IMG/VR virus record: IMGVR_UViG_3300036444_000013
Location: 1 to 42,850 of that record
Length of the DNA: 42,850 nucleotides
Origin: a virus
Reading direction: 5' to 3' (one strand)
Positions 15,010 through 23,616 of this stretch are shown here, one piece after another. Under the pieces are notes generated by a model. That model was not told where the DNA came from. It ran no database searches and saw only the letters and a program-made list of their open reading frames with translations. How positions within the stretch are numbered: position 1 is the first letter of the stretch; each line of letters starts with the position of its first letter. Both the position numbers and the translations under genes were made by a program.

Positions 15010-15667
15010 GGCGGAACGGACTTGGATTGCGCCCGACACGGGCGAAATCATCAACATCGACCGCGCCTGGCAGGCCAGCGACAGGCGAATCGCCATCTCG
15101 CAAAGGCAGCGTGCTTTGCTCGCTGCGGCTGGTCAGGACGGCCCGGAAGCGCGCTGGTATGTGCTTTCGGTCGGTCAGGGCGCTGATAATTGCGTGAATA
15201 ACCTGTTGGCGGATGCGAAAATCGAACACTGGATGGCGCAGCAAACCATCGTTGTTCGTCGTCGTGGCCGGTACGGAATGGAGCGTCCGAAGGACAAAAC
15301 AGTGCCCTTCCTGCCGGGCTATATCTTCGTGAAAGTGGTGTGGTGCATGCCCTGCTGGGAGGCTCTTTCGGGGCTGAAAGGCGTGCTGGGTATCGTTGGC
15401 GGCGTCGAGCGTCCGCCCTATGTCGATGACGCTAAGGTGTTGAAAATGCGTGCAGACATCGAGAATGACCCTGAAGCGGTGAAGGCGATGTTGCGCGCAA
15501 TCAATCCGGGCGACAGGGTGAGCGTGGACGATGGTCCGTTTTCGTCCTTCCCCGGTGTCGTCGACACGGTCAACGAGAACACCGGCAGGGCCAAGGTCGA
15601 GGTGCTTATCTTCGGTCGCGTTGTGTCCGTAGACTTGGCCATTGCGCACATCAGCAAAACGTTCTAG
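14978..15667 (+). CDS. NusG-like transcription antitermination protein
   Basis: 229-aa protein. Residues ~60-160 have NGN-domain features: a WYVLSVGQG strand, LPGYIFVKVV (the LFPGYIF-type motif) and GVLGIVGGVERP. Residues ~178-229 form a KOW-type domain with GDRVSVDDGPFSSFPGVV and VLIFGRVVSVDL. That is the NusG/RfaH layout. Lying between the replication module and the packaging genes, it probably lets polymerase read through into the late operon, replacing a lambda Q-type protein. ATG 14978 has AGGA 7 bases upstream; ATG at 14981 or 14987 is possible. Confidence 0.8.
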   Translation: MMRMDVKRLHEAERTWIAPDTGEIINIDRAWQASDRRIAISQRQRALLAAAGQDGPEARWYVLSVGQGADNCVNNLLADAKIEHWMAQQTIVVRRRGRYGMERPKDKTVPFLPGYIFVKVVWCMPCWEALSGLKGVLGIVGGVERPPYVDDAKVLKMRADIENDPEAVKAMLRAINPGDRVSVDDGPFSSFPGVVDTVNENTGRAKVEVLIFGRVVSVDLAIAHISKTF

Positions 15668-15673
15668 CCGTTT

Positions 15674-15685
15674 CGTCCTAGGACG
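15674..15685. repeat. 12-bp perfect palindrome after NusG-like gene
   Basis: CGTCCTAGGACG, 6 bases after the NusG-like stop codon, in a 131-base gap before the HNH gene. It could be a regulatory or loading site for late transcription. The rest of the gap shows no clear promoter or terminator. Confidence 0.4.
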
Positions 15686-15798
15686 AGCCCGACAGAGTCG
15701 CACTCCTCATCGCGAGGCAGGAAGCGCCATCGGCCCCAGGTGAAGCGCAGGCAAGAGCCGGTCAGCTTCACCGCAACGGCGAAGCATTCACGAACATC

Positions 15799-16143
15799 AT
15801 GGCAAACAAGCCCCGGTCATTCCGGCCTGCCCACATGGCAGCGCCGGACGATGCGCGTCGAGAGTACGACCGCCAGCGCGACAAGCGCGCATGGCGTGGC
15901 TGGTACAAGACCGTAGCATGGCAGCAGAAGCGAGAGGAGCAGCTTGCGGCTGAACCTCTCTGTGCTTTCTGCCGGAAGGCTGGTCGCCTGACACCTGCCA
16001 CCGTGGCCGACCATGTGCATCGGCACTACGGCGACTATGAGAAGTTCTGGAACGGTCCGCTGCAATCGCTCTGCGATCAACGGCCATGGCGTTGTCACTC
16101 CAGCACCAAGCAACGGCAGGAAAAGGGTGGGCTGTCTCGATGA
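15799..16143 (+). CDS. HNH endonuclease
   Basis: 114-aa phage HNH nuclease. Zinc-type pair Cys55-x2-Cys58 and Cys92/Cys99, DHVHRH (residues 71-76) with the catalytic His region, FWNGPLQSLC, and CHSSTKQ with His100. In HK97-like phages such a nuclease next to terminase assists cos cleavage. The spacing between LC and CH is longer (six residues) than in typical family members, which may or may not be tolerated. It precedes the candidate cos region. Confidence 0.85.
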   Translation: MANKPRSFRPAHMAAPDDARREYDRQRDKRAWRGWYKTVAWQQKREEQLAAEPLCAFCRKAGRLTPATVADHVHRHYGDYEKFWNGPLQSLCDQRPWRCHSSTKQRQEKGGLSR

Positions 16144-16475
16144 GAGGTTCTGGCGTCACGACAGCCATGGTCGAGTCGATCCCTGCCAGCGGTGCGGTCG
16201 TCATCGTCCATTCGGTAGCTATGCGTAGGTATGTGGAGCAGATGATTTTCGACCTGCGCGGTGACCAGGTCGCCAAGCTCTGCAGGGTACACAGCATAAG
16301 CAGCTACAGTGACCTTGCCCGTTTGCAAGGTGTTCGCATGCCGATTCGTATCGATCATGCTGCCTACCTTCACATGGACGCGCGCGTCATTGCCTACCTT
16401 GAGCAACTGGAACGGACCGTCGAACTCATGTTCGGCGCAGGTGCAGGCAAACCGATCGGTATTGCCAAGCTCTGA
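16140..16475 (+). CDS. Hypothetical protein before terminase
   Basis: 111-aa protein starting MRGSGVTTAMVESIPASGAV. A beta strand VVIVHSVAMRRYVEQMIFDL and a later ARLQGVRMPIRIDHAAYLHM recall Rossmann-like or P-loop-derived folds without a complete Walker A. No named family. Overlaps the HNH stop as ATGA, so it belongs to the packaging operon. Confidence 0.55.
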   Translation: MRGSGVTTAMVESIPASGAVVIVHSVAMRRYVEQMIFDLRGDQVAKLCRVHSISSYSDLARLQGVRMPIRIDHAAYLHMDARVIAYLEQLERTVELMFGAGAGKPIGIAKL

Positions 16476-16480
16476 CCCTC

Positions 16481-16580
16481 ATGAGGGGGCGGGTCAAAAG
16501 TCTAGGGCGCCGGGGGCCTAGACCGCTCGGGGTCGAAGCGTGTGTCGCCGCGAAATTGGCCAGATTATTTTTTTTCCCCT
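16481..16580. other. Candidate cos (cohesive end) region
   Basis: The 141-base gap between the 111-aa gene and TerS holds a G-rich stretch (ATGAGGGGGCGGGTC), then arms TCTAGG (16501-16506) and CCTAGA (16517-16522) surrounding a 10-base GC-only core. A T8 tract lies at 16567-16575. Position beside HNH and P27-type TerS genes and dyad symmetry around a GC core are what a cosN/cosB of HK97-like phages would show. Exact nick positions cannot be read. Confidence 0.5.
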
Positions 16581-16616
16581 CGGGCATCGCGCCCCTAACC
16601 TCGATTGGAGCAGACG

Positions 16617-17234
16617 GTGGCGCGTGGTCGGAAGCCGGACACGGCAGAACAGCAGGCGGCGAAAGGCGCGCCGGGCAAGCGGATGCCTAAGGCGACCGTC
16701 AACGCCGTTCGCAGCAACAGCCGTGCAGAGCCGATCGTTATCGGCAACGTCCGCCCGCCGAAGTGGCTGAGGAAAAGCAGGAAGGCGACCGAAGTCTGGA
16801 ACGACCTCGCGCCGCGGCTCTCCAAGCTCAACCTGCTTAGCGAACTCGATGCCATCCCCCTCGGGCGCTATTGCCGGTATGTCGTCGAGTGGATCGCAGC
16901 CGACCTTGCGGTGCAGAAGGAAGGCACCTGGTTCGCCGCGGTCGGCACCAATGGCGAGCCTACCAAGAAGCGGCATCCGGCTTGGCAGGCATGCCAGGAC
17001 ATCGAGAAGATGCTGCGCGAGACCGAAGCCAGCTTCGGCATGCGGCCCGATGCTCGTTACAAGATCTTGCGCGATCAGGCCGCGTCGCACGGATTGCTGC
17101 CGCTGTTCGATCGCAACGACGATGAGGAGAAGCCGGCGGAACCTGCTGCGGCCAATCCGGCACCAAGCCCAGAAGCTGATGCGCTCGGTATCCTCGCCAA
17201 CTTCGATTCCGTGCCGCCAAGTCGTGCGAACTGA
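16617..17234 (+). CDS. Terminase small subunit, P27 family
   Basis: 205-aa TerS-like protein. It starts at GTG (16617), chosen because GGAG lies 6 bases upstream and the resulting MARGRKP beginning is typical of the family; a TTG at 16605 would extend it by four residues. Features include PPKWLRKSRKATEVWNDLAP, LGRYCRYVVEW and a QDIEKMLRETEASFGMRPDA segment, as in P27-type TerS. It should recognise the phage packaging site and hand DNA to the large subunit encoded 2 bases downstream. Confidence 0.88.
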   Translation: MARGRKPDTAEQQAAKGAPGKRMPKATVNAVRSNSRAEPIVIGNVRPPKWLRKSRKATEVWNDLAPRLSKLNLLSELDAIPLGRYCRYVVEWIAADLAVQKEGTWFAAVGTNGEPTKKRHPAWQACQDIEKMLRETEASFGMRPDARYKILRDQAASHGLLPLFDRNDDEEKPAEPAAANPAPSPEADALGILANFDSVPPSRAN

Positions 17235-17236
17235 TC

Positions 17237-19033
17237 ATGACCATTGCCGACACGTCGGCGGCGGCCGTCGTAGCCTCTGCCGGCCATCTCTTGTGGCCGG
17301 AGCCGGAGTGGATCGCGGAAGCGGTCGCGCGCGGCTGGGAGTGGGCTAGGACGCAATGGCGTCGGGCCGCGTGTCAACCTGGTGCGTGGTTCGATGCCAA
17401 GAAGGCGGATGCCGCGGTGGCGTTGTTCCCGCGCATCTTCCGGCTGACGGAAGACCGGTTCGCCGGCAAGCCGTTCAAACTTAGCCTGTGGCAGGAAATC
17501 ATCGTCCGGATGCTGATCGGCTGGAAAGTGCCGGTCGAAATCAAGGACGATGAACAGTCGGCCCCTCGCATCGAGCAGGTCCGGCTGTTCCGCCGCCTGC
17601 TGTTGTGGGTGCCTCGCAAGAACGGCAAGTCGGAATTCCTTGCGGCGCTGGCGCTGCTGTTTTTCGTCCTCGATGGCGTTGTGGGCGGACAGGGCTTCGC
17701 CTTCGCCCGAGACGAAAAACAGGCCCGCATCGTCTTCGACAAGATGAAAGCCATGATCGCGATGTCGCCGGCCATGGCGGACAAGGCGCAGGGCTTCAAG
17801 AAGTCGATCTGGATACCGAAAATCCGGTCGGTGTTCGAACTCCTCACCGGCAAGCCGGAAGGCAAGCACGGTCGCTCCCCGACCGTCATCGTCGGGGATG
17901 AAATGCACGAATGGGAAAGTGCTGAATTGGCTTCGACACTTCGCCAGGGCACGGGCGCTCGCCTGGAGCCGATCGAGCTTTACGCATCGACCGCCGGCCT
18001 GAAGTCCAACCCGACCGGTTGGGCGCTGTGGGAGGAGTCGGTTTCGATCCTCGACGGTCGCATCGACGATCCGACCAGCCTTGTCGTCATCTTCGCGGCC
18101 GAACAGGAAGCGGACTGGCAGGACGAAGCCAACTGGCCGCTCGCCAATCCGTCGCTGGGCATTTCGCCAACGATGGCGTTCCTGCGGCGCGAGGCGGCAC
18201 TTGCCGTCGACAATCCGCGCGCGGAATCACATTTCCGCTGCTACCACCTCAACCAGTGGATCGACGCAGTCGTTCGCTGGCTGAACATGAAGAAATGGGA
18301 TGCTTGCACCGACGACAAGCAGGCGTGGCATGCCTACGCGACCGGCGACGACGGGCATTTCCAGCAGCGCATGCAGGAAGTCGGCTTGGCCGGGCGGCAG
18401 TGCTTCGGCGCGTTCGACATTTCGTCGACAGACGACATCACCGCCTTGATGTGGGTGTTCCCGCCGGACGGTACCGAAAAGAAGTGGAGGACTGCCTGCC
18501 GCTTCTGGGTGCCGGAAGACAACATCGAAAAGCGCGTCAAGCAGGACCGGGTTTCATACGACAAATGGCAGAAGGCCGGTGCCCTGATCCCGACACCCGG
18601 CGACTATGTCGATCAGGACTATGTCAAGCGCGCCATCATCCAGGGGCTTGATACGTTCGAAGTTGCCGCCATCGGCTACGACCCGTGGAACGCCACCAAG
18701 CTCTACACCGACCTGGTCAAGGAAGGTGTCTCGGAAGAAATCTTCCTCAAGATGCGGCAGGGACACCAGACGCTTGGCGAGCCGACCAAGTTTCTGGAGC
18801 ACCTGGTCACGTCGGGGAAATTCGACCACGGCGGCCATCCCGTTCTGCGCTGGATGGCTGGCAACACGTCGGTGCGGTTCGACGAAAATCTGAACTTCAT
18901 GCCGACGAAGAAGCGCAGCGCCGAAAAGATCGACGGCATCGTTGCCGCGGTCATGGCCTGCGGTCTGGCCATCGCCACGACCGACAGGGACGATCTTAGC
19001 GACTTCCTCAAGAACCCGGTGACAGCACAATGA
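17237..19033 (+). CDS. terL: Terminase large subunit
   Basis: 598-aa packaging motor and nuclease. ATPase: Walker A variant PRKNGKS (residues 126-132) and Walker B VIVGDE (217-222). RNase H-like nuclease domain: GAFDISSTDD with Asp393, IGYDPWN with Asp482, and KIDGIVAAVMA with Asp566 as likely metal ligands. Length and motifs fit HK97-type TerL. It follows TerS by 2 bases and overlaps the portal gene by 4 bases. Confidence 0.95.
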   Translation: MTIADTSAAAVVASAGHLLWPEPEWIAEAVARGWEWARTQWRRAACQPGAWFDAKKADAAVALFPRIFRLTEDRFAGKPFKLSLWQEIIVRMLIGWKVPVEIKDDEQSAPRIEQVRLFRRLLLWVPRKNGKSEFLAALALLFFVLDGVVGGQGFAFARDEKQARIVFDKMKAMIAMSPAMADKAQGFKKSIWIPKIRSVFELLTGKPEGKHGRSPTVIVGDEMHEWESAELASTLRQGTGARLEPIELYASTAGLKSNPTGWALWEESVSILDGRIDDPTSLVVIFAAEQEADWQDEANWPLANPSLGISPTMAFLRREAALAVDNPRAESHFRCYHLNQWIDAVVRWLNMKKWDACTDDKQAWHAYATGDDGHFQQRMQEVGLAGRQCFGAFDISSTDDITALMWVFPPDGTEKKWRTACRFWVPEDNIEKRVKQDRVSYDKWQKAGALIPTPGDYVDQDYVKRAIIQGLDTFEVAAIGYDPWNATKLYTDLVKEGVSEEIFLKMRQGHQTLGEPTKFLEHLVTSGKFDHGGHPVLRWMAGNTSVRFDENLNFMPTKKRSAEKIDGIVAAVMACGLAIATTDRDDLSDFLKNPVTAQ

Positions 19034-20268
19034 AGTTCTGGCCGAAGTGGGCTGGCCGTATCTTTTCGGTCTCGGACAAAGACCTGCCGGCGGCGATTGG
19101 CGTGCAGGATAATTGGGCCGACGAAGCCGTTTCGGTCGAAGGCTCGATGAACCTGTCTGCCTTTTGGGCTGGTGTCCGCATCACTGCCGAAACGGTCGGC
19201 AGCTTGTCCTTTGAGATGATGGAACGCGACAGGTCCGGTCGGAAGGTTCGCGTCCCTGACCACGACCTGCAGTCGCTTTTCAGCGCCAGCCCCAATGCCG
19301 ACCAGACCGCTGTCGAGTTTTGGGAAGGCCGCATGCTTGGCCTTTGCACGTCGGGTAACGGCTTCGCGGAAAAGGTCGAGAGCGCCAACGGCAAGCGCCT
19401 GATCGCGCTCAACTCGATGCCTGCCGATACGCAGGGCAAACGCAATGCGAACGGCGATATCGAATACACATTCTACGATCGCGGGAAGCAGGAACGCCTG
19501 CCGGAAGAAAAGGTTTTTCATATCCGTGGGTTCGGTGACGGCATCATGGGGCTTTCACCGGTCGAGTACGCCCGGCAGACGCTTAGCCTGACCATCGCTA
19601 CCGAAAAATTCGCGTCACAATCCTATTCGCGCGGCCTTCGGTCGAAGGGCTTCTTCGTCATGCCGGCGGGCAAGACGCTGAACAAGGAACAGCGTGACGA
19701 TGCCCGCAAGACGCTGGTCGAGGCGAACAGCGGCAAGAACGCTCCATGGGCCGGCGTCCTGGAAGGCGGGGTGGAATTCAAGTCGGTATCCCTTTCGATG
19801 CGGGATGCCGAAATGATCATGAACCGTCGGTTCAACGTCGAGGAAGTGTGCCGCTGGATCGGCGTTCCACCCATCATCATCGGTCATGCCGCCGAAGGGC
19901 AGACGATGTGGGGCACAGGCGTGTCAGCCGTGATGCAAGCCTGGTACACGCTGCGCCTGCGCACTTACCTGAAGCGCATCGAACAGGCCATTTCGAAACG
20001 CATCTTCAGCCCTGAAGACCGCGCCCGGTTTTCGGTGAAGATCAATTACGAAGATCTTCTGCGCGGCGACACGGTCGCCCGTTCCGCCTTCTACACCGCT
20101 CTCCTGAATGCCGGTGTGATGACCATCAACGAGGTCCGCGCGCTTGAAGGACTGCCGCCCGTCGCGGGCGGTGACGTGCCGCGTATGCAGATGCAGAACG
20201 TGCCGATTTCCGGTGCGCCCGGCCAAATCGGACACAACGGCGGCCCAGCCATAGGAGCAAACGAATGA
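19030..20268 (+). CDS. Portal protein, HK97 family
   Basis: 412-aa dodecameric head vertex protein through which DNA is packaged. Recognisable family elements are SAFWAGVRITAETVGSLSFE, PNADQTAVEFWEGRMLGLCT, GFGDGIMGLSPVEYARQTLS and CRWIGVPPIIIGHAAEG. ATGA overlap with terL and with the protease gene, giving a terL-portal-protease-capsid cluster in HK97 order. Confidence 0.95.
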   Translation: MKFWPKWAGRIFSVSDKDLPAAIGVQDNWADEAVSVEGSMNLSAFWAGVRITAETVGSLSFEMMERDRSGRKVRVPDHDLQSLFSASPNADQTAVEFWEGRMLGLCTSGNGFAEKVESANGKRLIALNSMPADTQGKRNANGDIEYTFYDRGKQERLPEEKVFHIRGFGDGIMGLSPVEYARQTLSLTIATEKFASQSYSRGLRSKGFFVMPAGKTLNKEQRDDARKTLVEANSGKNAPWAGVLEGGVEFKSVSLSMRDAEMIMNRRFNVEEVCRWIGVPPIIIGHAAEGQTMWGTGVSAVMQAWYTLRLRTYLKRIEQAISKRIFSPEDRARFSVKINYEDLLRGDTVARSAFYTALLNAGVMTINEVRALEGLPPVAGGDVPRMQMQNVPISGAPGQIGHNGGPAIGANE

Positions 20269-20951
20269 AGGCCCGCAATTTCGCGTTCGACGCGCTGAAG
20301 ACCTGTGATTTCGCGCTCGATACCAAGTCGATTTCGGATCAAGGCGAATTCGAGGGTTATGCCTCGACGTTCGGCAATGTCGATGAAGGCGGCGACCTGG
20401 TCGAACCGGGCGCATTCATCGAAAGCGTCGTCAAGGCCAAGAAGGATGGACGCAACATCCCCATGCTGTGGCAGCACGATCGCGACGAACCTATCGGCGT
20501 CTGGAAGGACATCGCGGAAGACAGCAAGGGGCTGTACGTCAAGGGGCAACTGATCCTTGAAGGCGACCCGGTTGCGCAGCGCGCTTATGGCAAGCTCAAG
20601 GCCAAGGCGCTTGGCGGCCTGTCGATCGGCTACCGGCTTCTGCCCGGTGCGGTGGAGCCCGACGAAAAGCGGCCCGGCGTCACGCGCCTCAAAAAGGTCG
20701 ACCTGCGCGAAATCTCGCTGGTGACGATGCCGATGAATATCGAGGCGCGTATCACCAGCGTCAAATCCTTGCTCGACGACGGCAAGTTGCCGACCGTCCG
20801 CGAATTCGAGGAGTTCCTGCGGGATGCAGGCGGCTTCTCCAAGAGCCTTGCGGCAGCGATTGCCGGCAAGGCTGCGCCTCACCTTCGGGGGGAGCCCGAA
20901 GCCACGGCGAAGACCGCACGGCGCTTTCTTGAAGCGCTGCGCGCGAACTGA
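20265..20951 (+). CDS. Prohead protease, HK97/S78 family
   Basis: 228-aa serine protease that matures the procapsid. The family signature is EFEGYASTFGNVDEGGD, the catalytic His71 in MLWQHDRDEPIG and Ser120 in LGGLSIGYRL. Residues after ~160 are a helical tail likely involved in assembly and removed by self-cleavage. Start overlaps the portal stop. Confidence 0.95.
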   Translation: MKARNFAFDALKTCDFALDTKSISDQGEFEGYASTFGNVDEGGDLVEPGAFIESVVKAKKDGRNIPMLWQHDRDEPIGVWKDIAEDSKGLYVKGQLILEGDPVAQRAYGKLKAKALGGLSIGYRLLPGAVEPDEKRPGVTRLKKVDLREISLVTMPMNIEARITSVKSLLDDGKLPTVREFEEFLRDAGGFSKSLAAAIAGKAAPHLRGEPEATAKTARRFLEALRAN

Positions 20952-20983
20952 CCTCCCCCGAAACCAATCCAAGGAATCCAGTT

Positions 20984-22291
20984 ATGAACACCCATTACCG
21001 CATCATGGCGGGTGGCGTTGCTCGCCTTGCCGCCAGCGTCGTCGGTCCCCGCATCTTCTTCGACCGCGTGAGCGAGGGCCACGACGCGCCGACCGTCGAG
21101 CAGCTTGCCGGCCAGGTCAGGGACGAATTCCAGAAGGCTATCGACAAGGTCAAGGAAATCGCCGTTGAAGCCCTGGGCAAAGCACAGTCCGGCGAGGAGC
21201 TTTCCAAGAAGCTGAAAGATGAGGCCGACGAACGCCTGATCAAGATGAATGGCCTGATGACCCAGGTGGGCGAACTGGAACAGAAGGCGGCCCGCCGCGG
21301 CGGCGGCAGTGACGAAGCCCCGAAAAGCATCGGCCAGCAGTTTGTCGAAAGCGAGCGCTACAAGCAGTTTTCGTCCGACGACTTCCCGCGTACCGGAAAG
21401 GCCGATCTCCGCATCAAGGCCAACATCACGTCGGCAACGACTGTGGCGCCGGGTTCGGCTGGTTCCGCAATCCAGCCATATCGCGACCCTGAGTTCGTTG
21501 AGTTGCCGCAGCGCCGGCTGACCATGCGGGGACTGATCACCCCCGGCAACACCAACAGTTCGGCCATCGAATACGTGCGGGAATCCGGCTTCACCAACAA
21601 CGCCGCCCCTGTCGCGGAAGGGGCGAAGAAGCCGCAGTCGGACATCAGCTACCAGCTCGTGAACACGTCGACGAAGGTCATCGCGCATTTCATGAAGGCG
21701 AGCCGGCAGATTCTGTCCGACGTGCCGCGCCTGCGTTCCGATATCGACGGGCACTTGCTCTACGGCCTGGGCCTTGTCGAGGAAGCGCAGATTTTGAACG
21801 GCGATGGCACCGGACAAAACCTGCTTGGCATCGTGCCGCAGGCCACCGCATTCGCGATCCCGGCAGGTCTCACCCGCCCGGCGAACATGACTTCGATCGA
21901 CGTGCTGCGTATCGCTATGCTGCAGGTTGCGCTCGCCGAATATCCGGCGACCGGACACGTTCTCAACCCGATCGATTGGGCGTCGATCGAACTGACCAAG
22001 GATACGACCGGCAGCTACATCATCGGCAATCCGCAGGGGACGCTCGCGCCGACCCTTTGGGCACTGCCCGTCGTTTCCACGCAGGCTATGACGGCTGGAA
22101 AGTTCCTCACCGGCGCTTTCAAGCTCGGCGCTTCGCTCTACGACCAGTGGGAAAGCCGCATCGAGGTCGGTTACGAAAACGACGACTTCACCAAGAACAT
22201 GGTGACCATCCTCGGCGAGGAGCGTCTTGCGCTCGCTGTGAAGCGTCCGCAGTCCTTCGTCTACGGCAACACCGCGCCGCCCGCTCCCTGA
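20984..22291 (+). CDS. Major capsid protein, HK97 fold
   Basis: 435-aa capsid subunit. The first ~110 residues include a charged coiled coil (QVRDEFQKAIDKVKEIAVEA onward), equivalent to the HK97 delta domain that acts as scaffold and is cut off by the protease encoded upstream. The remainder has capsid-fold hallmarks: a serine/proline-rich E-loop region, VPRLRSDIDGHLLYGLGLVE, EAQILNGDGTGQNLLGI and a C-terminal NMVTILGEERLALAVKRPQS. Good CAAGGAA ribosome site. Confidence 0.95.
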   Translation: MNTHYRIMAGGVARLAASVVGPRIFFDRVSEGHDAPTVEQLAGQVRDEFQKAIDKVKEIAVEALGKAQSGEELSKKLKDEADERLIKMNGLMTQVGELEQKAARRGGGSDEAPKSIGQQFVESERYKQFSSDDFPRTGKADLRIKANITSATTVAPGSAGSAIQPYRDPEFVELPQRRLTMRGLITPGNTNSSAIEYVRESGFTNNAAPVAEGAKKPQSDISYQLVNTSTKVIAHFMKASRQILSDVPRLRSDIDGHLLYGLGLVEEAQILNGDGTGQNLLGIVPQATAFAIPAGLTRPANMTSIDVLRIAMLQVALAEYPATGHVLNPIDWASIELTKDTTGSYIIGNPQGTLAPTLWALPVVSTQAMTAGKFLTGAFKLGASLYDQWESRIEVGYENDDFTKNMVTILGEERLALAVKRPQSFVYGNTAPPAP

Positions 22292-22311
22292 TCCTGAACA
22301 ATAACATCGGC

Positions 22312-22332
22312 AGGCGGCCTAACGGGCCGCTT
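22312..22332 (+). terminator. Hairpin after capsid gene
   Basis: GCGGCC (22314-22319), loop TAACG, GGCCGC (22325-22330), extended by an A-T and a G-T pair. No U-run follows, so it may act as an attenuator or 3' stabiliser of the abundant capsid message rather than a full terminator. Confidence 0.4.
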
Positions 22333-22363
22333 GCTTCACCCTTGGCAAACAGGAGCAATTCTC

Positions 22364-22666
<303 letters not shown>

Positions 22667-22672
22667 AGCGCC

Positions 22673-23296
22673 ATGCGCGTTCGCGTTGTCAGGGCGGCAG
22701 AGCCGATTGTGACGCCCGATGCGATACCCGGTTCACATCAACCGGGTGACGCTTCGGTCGCCGCTCTCATCGCCGCCGTAACCGAAACCATCGAAGGCCC
22801 TGAAGGCTGGCTGGGCCGCTGCCTTGGTCCGCAGACCCTGGAGGCAACGATGCGCCAGGTCTGTTCCCGCGAAATCGATCTGCTGTTCCCGCCCATCATC
22901 CCGAACACAGTTTCCATCAAGTACCTTGATGACAATGGCACGGAACAGACAGTGCCGGCCGGAAACTATCGCATGATCGGGAACACTATTCTTTTCAACG
23001 ACAGCTATTCGTTCCCGTCCGTGCTGTGCGCGCCCGACGCGATCCGCATCCGCTACGAAGCGGGCTATAACGGCGCAGGCGACGGCAAGACCGGTGCCGT
23101 GCCGGAACGTGCCCGGCAGGCCATCATCCTGTCCGTGCAGGAACTGCTGCGTGTCGGCAGGGATGACCACGAATTGCGGTCCGAGACCGTCGAGGGCATC
23201 GGCTCGGAAACCTATGTCGACAGCGACAAGATCGCTGCTGTCGTCGAGAAGACCTGCGACCGCCTGCTGTCCACCCTGCGGTGCTACATTCCATGA
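22673..23296 (+). CDS. Head-tail connector, phiE125 gp8/gp6-like
   Basis: 207-aa adaptor expected to bind under the portal. It has the typical N-terminal helical bundle (VAALIAAVTETIEGPEGWLG), PIIPNTVSIKYLDDNGTEQ and a C-terminal helix after VPERARQAIILSVQELLRVG, as in the phiE125 gp8 family. Located between capsid and tail genes in the expected order. Confidence 0.88.
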   Translation: MRVRVVRAAEPIVTPDAIPGSHQPGDASVAALIAAVTETIEGPEGWLGRCLGPQTLEATMRQVCSREIDLLFPPIIPNTVSIKYLDDNGTEQTVPAGNYRMIGNTILFNDSYSFPSVLCAPDAIRIRYEAGYNGAGDGKTGAVPERARQAIILSVQELLRVGRDDHELRSETVEGIGSETYVDSDKIAAVVEKTCDRLLSTLRCYIP

Positions 23297-23616
23297 CCCC
23301 CGCCGAAGCAATCGCCATGCTCGACCGGCAGCTCGCCAGGCATGGGCAGGATGTGAAGCTGCGCAAGACGAACGCGACGGACGGGCAGGTCACGGCCCGC
23401 GCGTTTGTGCGGGGCTACGGGGCCAAGGAACTGGTCGGCCTGATCAAGCTTGGCGACAAGCAGGTGACGGTTTCGCCGTCCAGCCTTGGCGTGTTCGGCG
23501 AGCCGCAGGCCAATCAGTTCGTCTTCGTCGACGGCAGGAACCGGACCATCCAGGGCGACCCCGAGTTGATCTGCGTCAACGGCGTGCTGGTGCGCGTCAA
23601 CATGACGGTGCGCTGA
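23293..23616 (+). CDS. Head closure / neck-like protein
   Basis: 107-aa beta-rich protein (VKLRKTNATDGQVTARAFVR and KQVTVSPSSLGVFG). Size and position between the gp6-like connector and the next neck protein match a head-closure role. ATG 23293 overlaps the upstream stop as ATGA; an in-frame GTG at 23281 is less likely. Function rests mainly on synteny. Confidence 0.6.
   Translation: MTPAEAIAMLDRQLARHGQDVKLRKTNATDGQVTARAFVRGYGAKELVGLIKLGDKQVTVSPSSLGVFGEPQANQFVFVDGRNRTIQGDPELICVNGVLVRVNMTVR

Noticed and set aside
13654-15096. 480-aa minus-strand ORF
   Set aside because: Antisense to the initiator gene; its repetitive part is just the reverse reading of the iterons.
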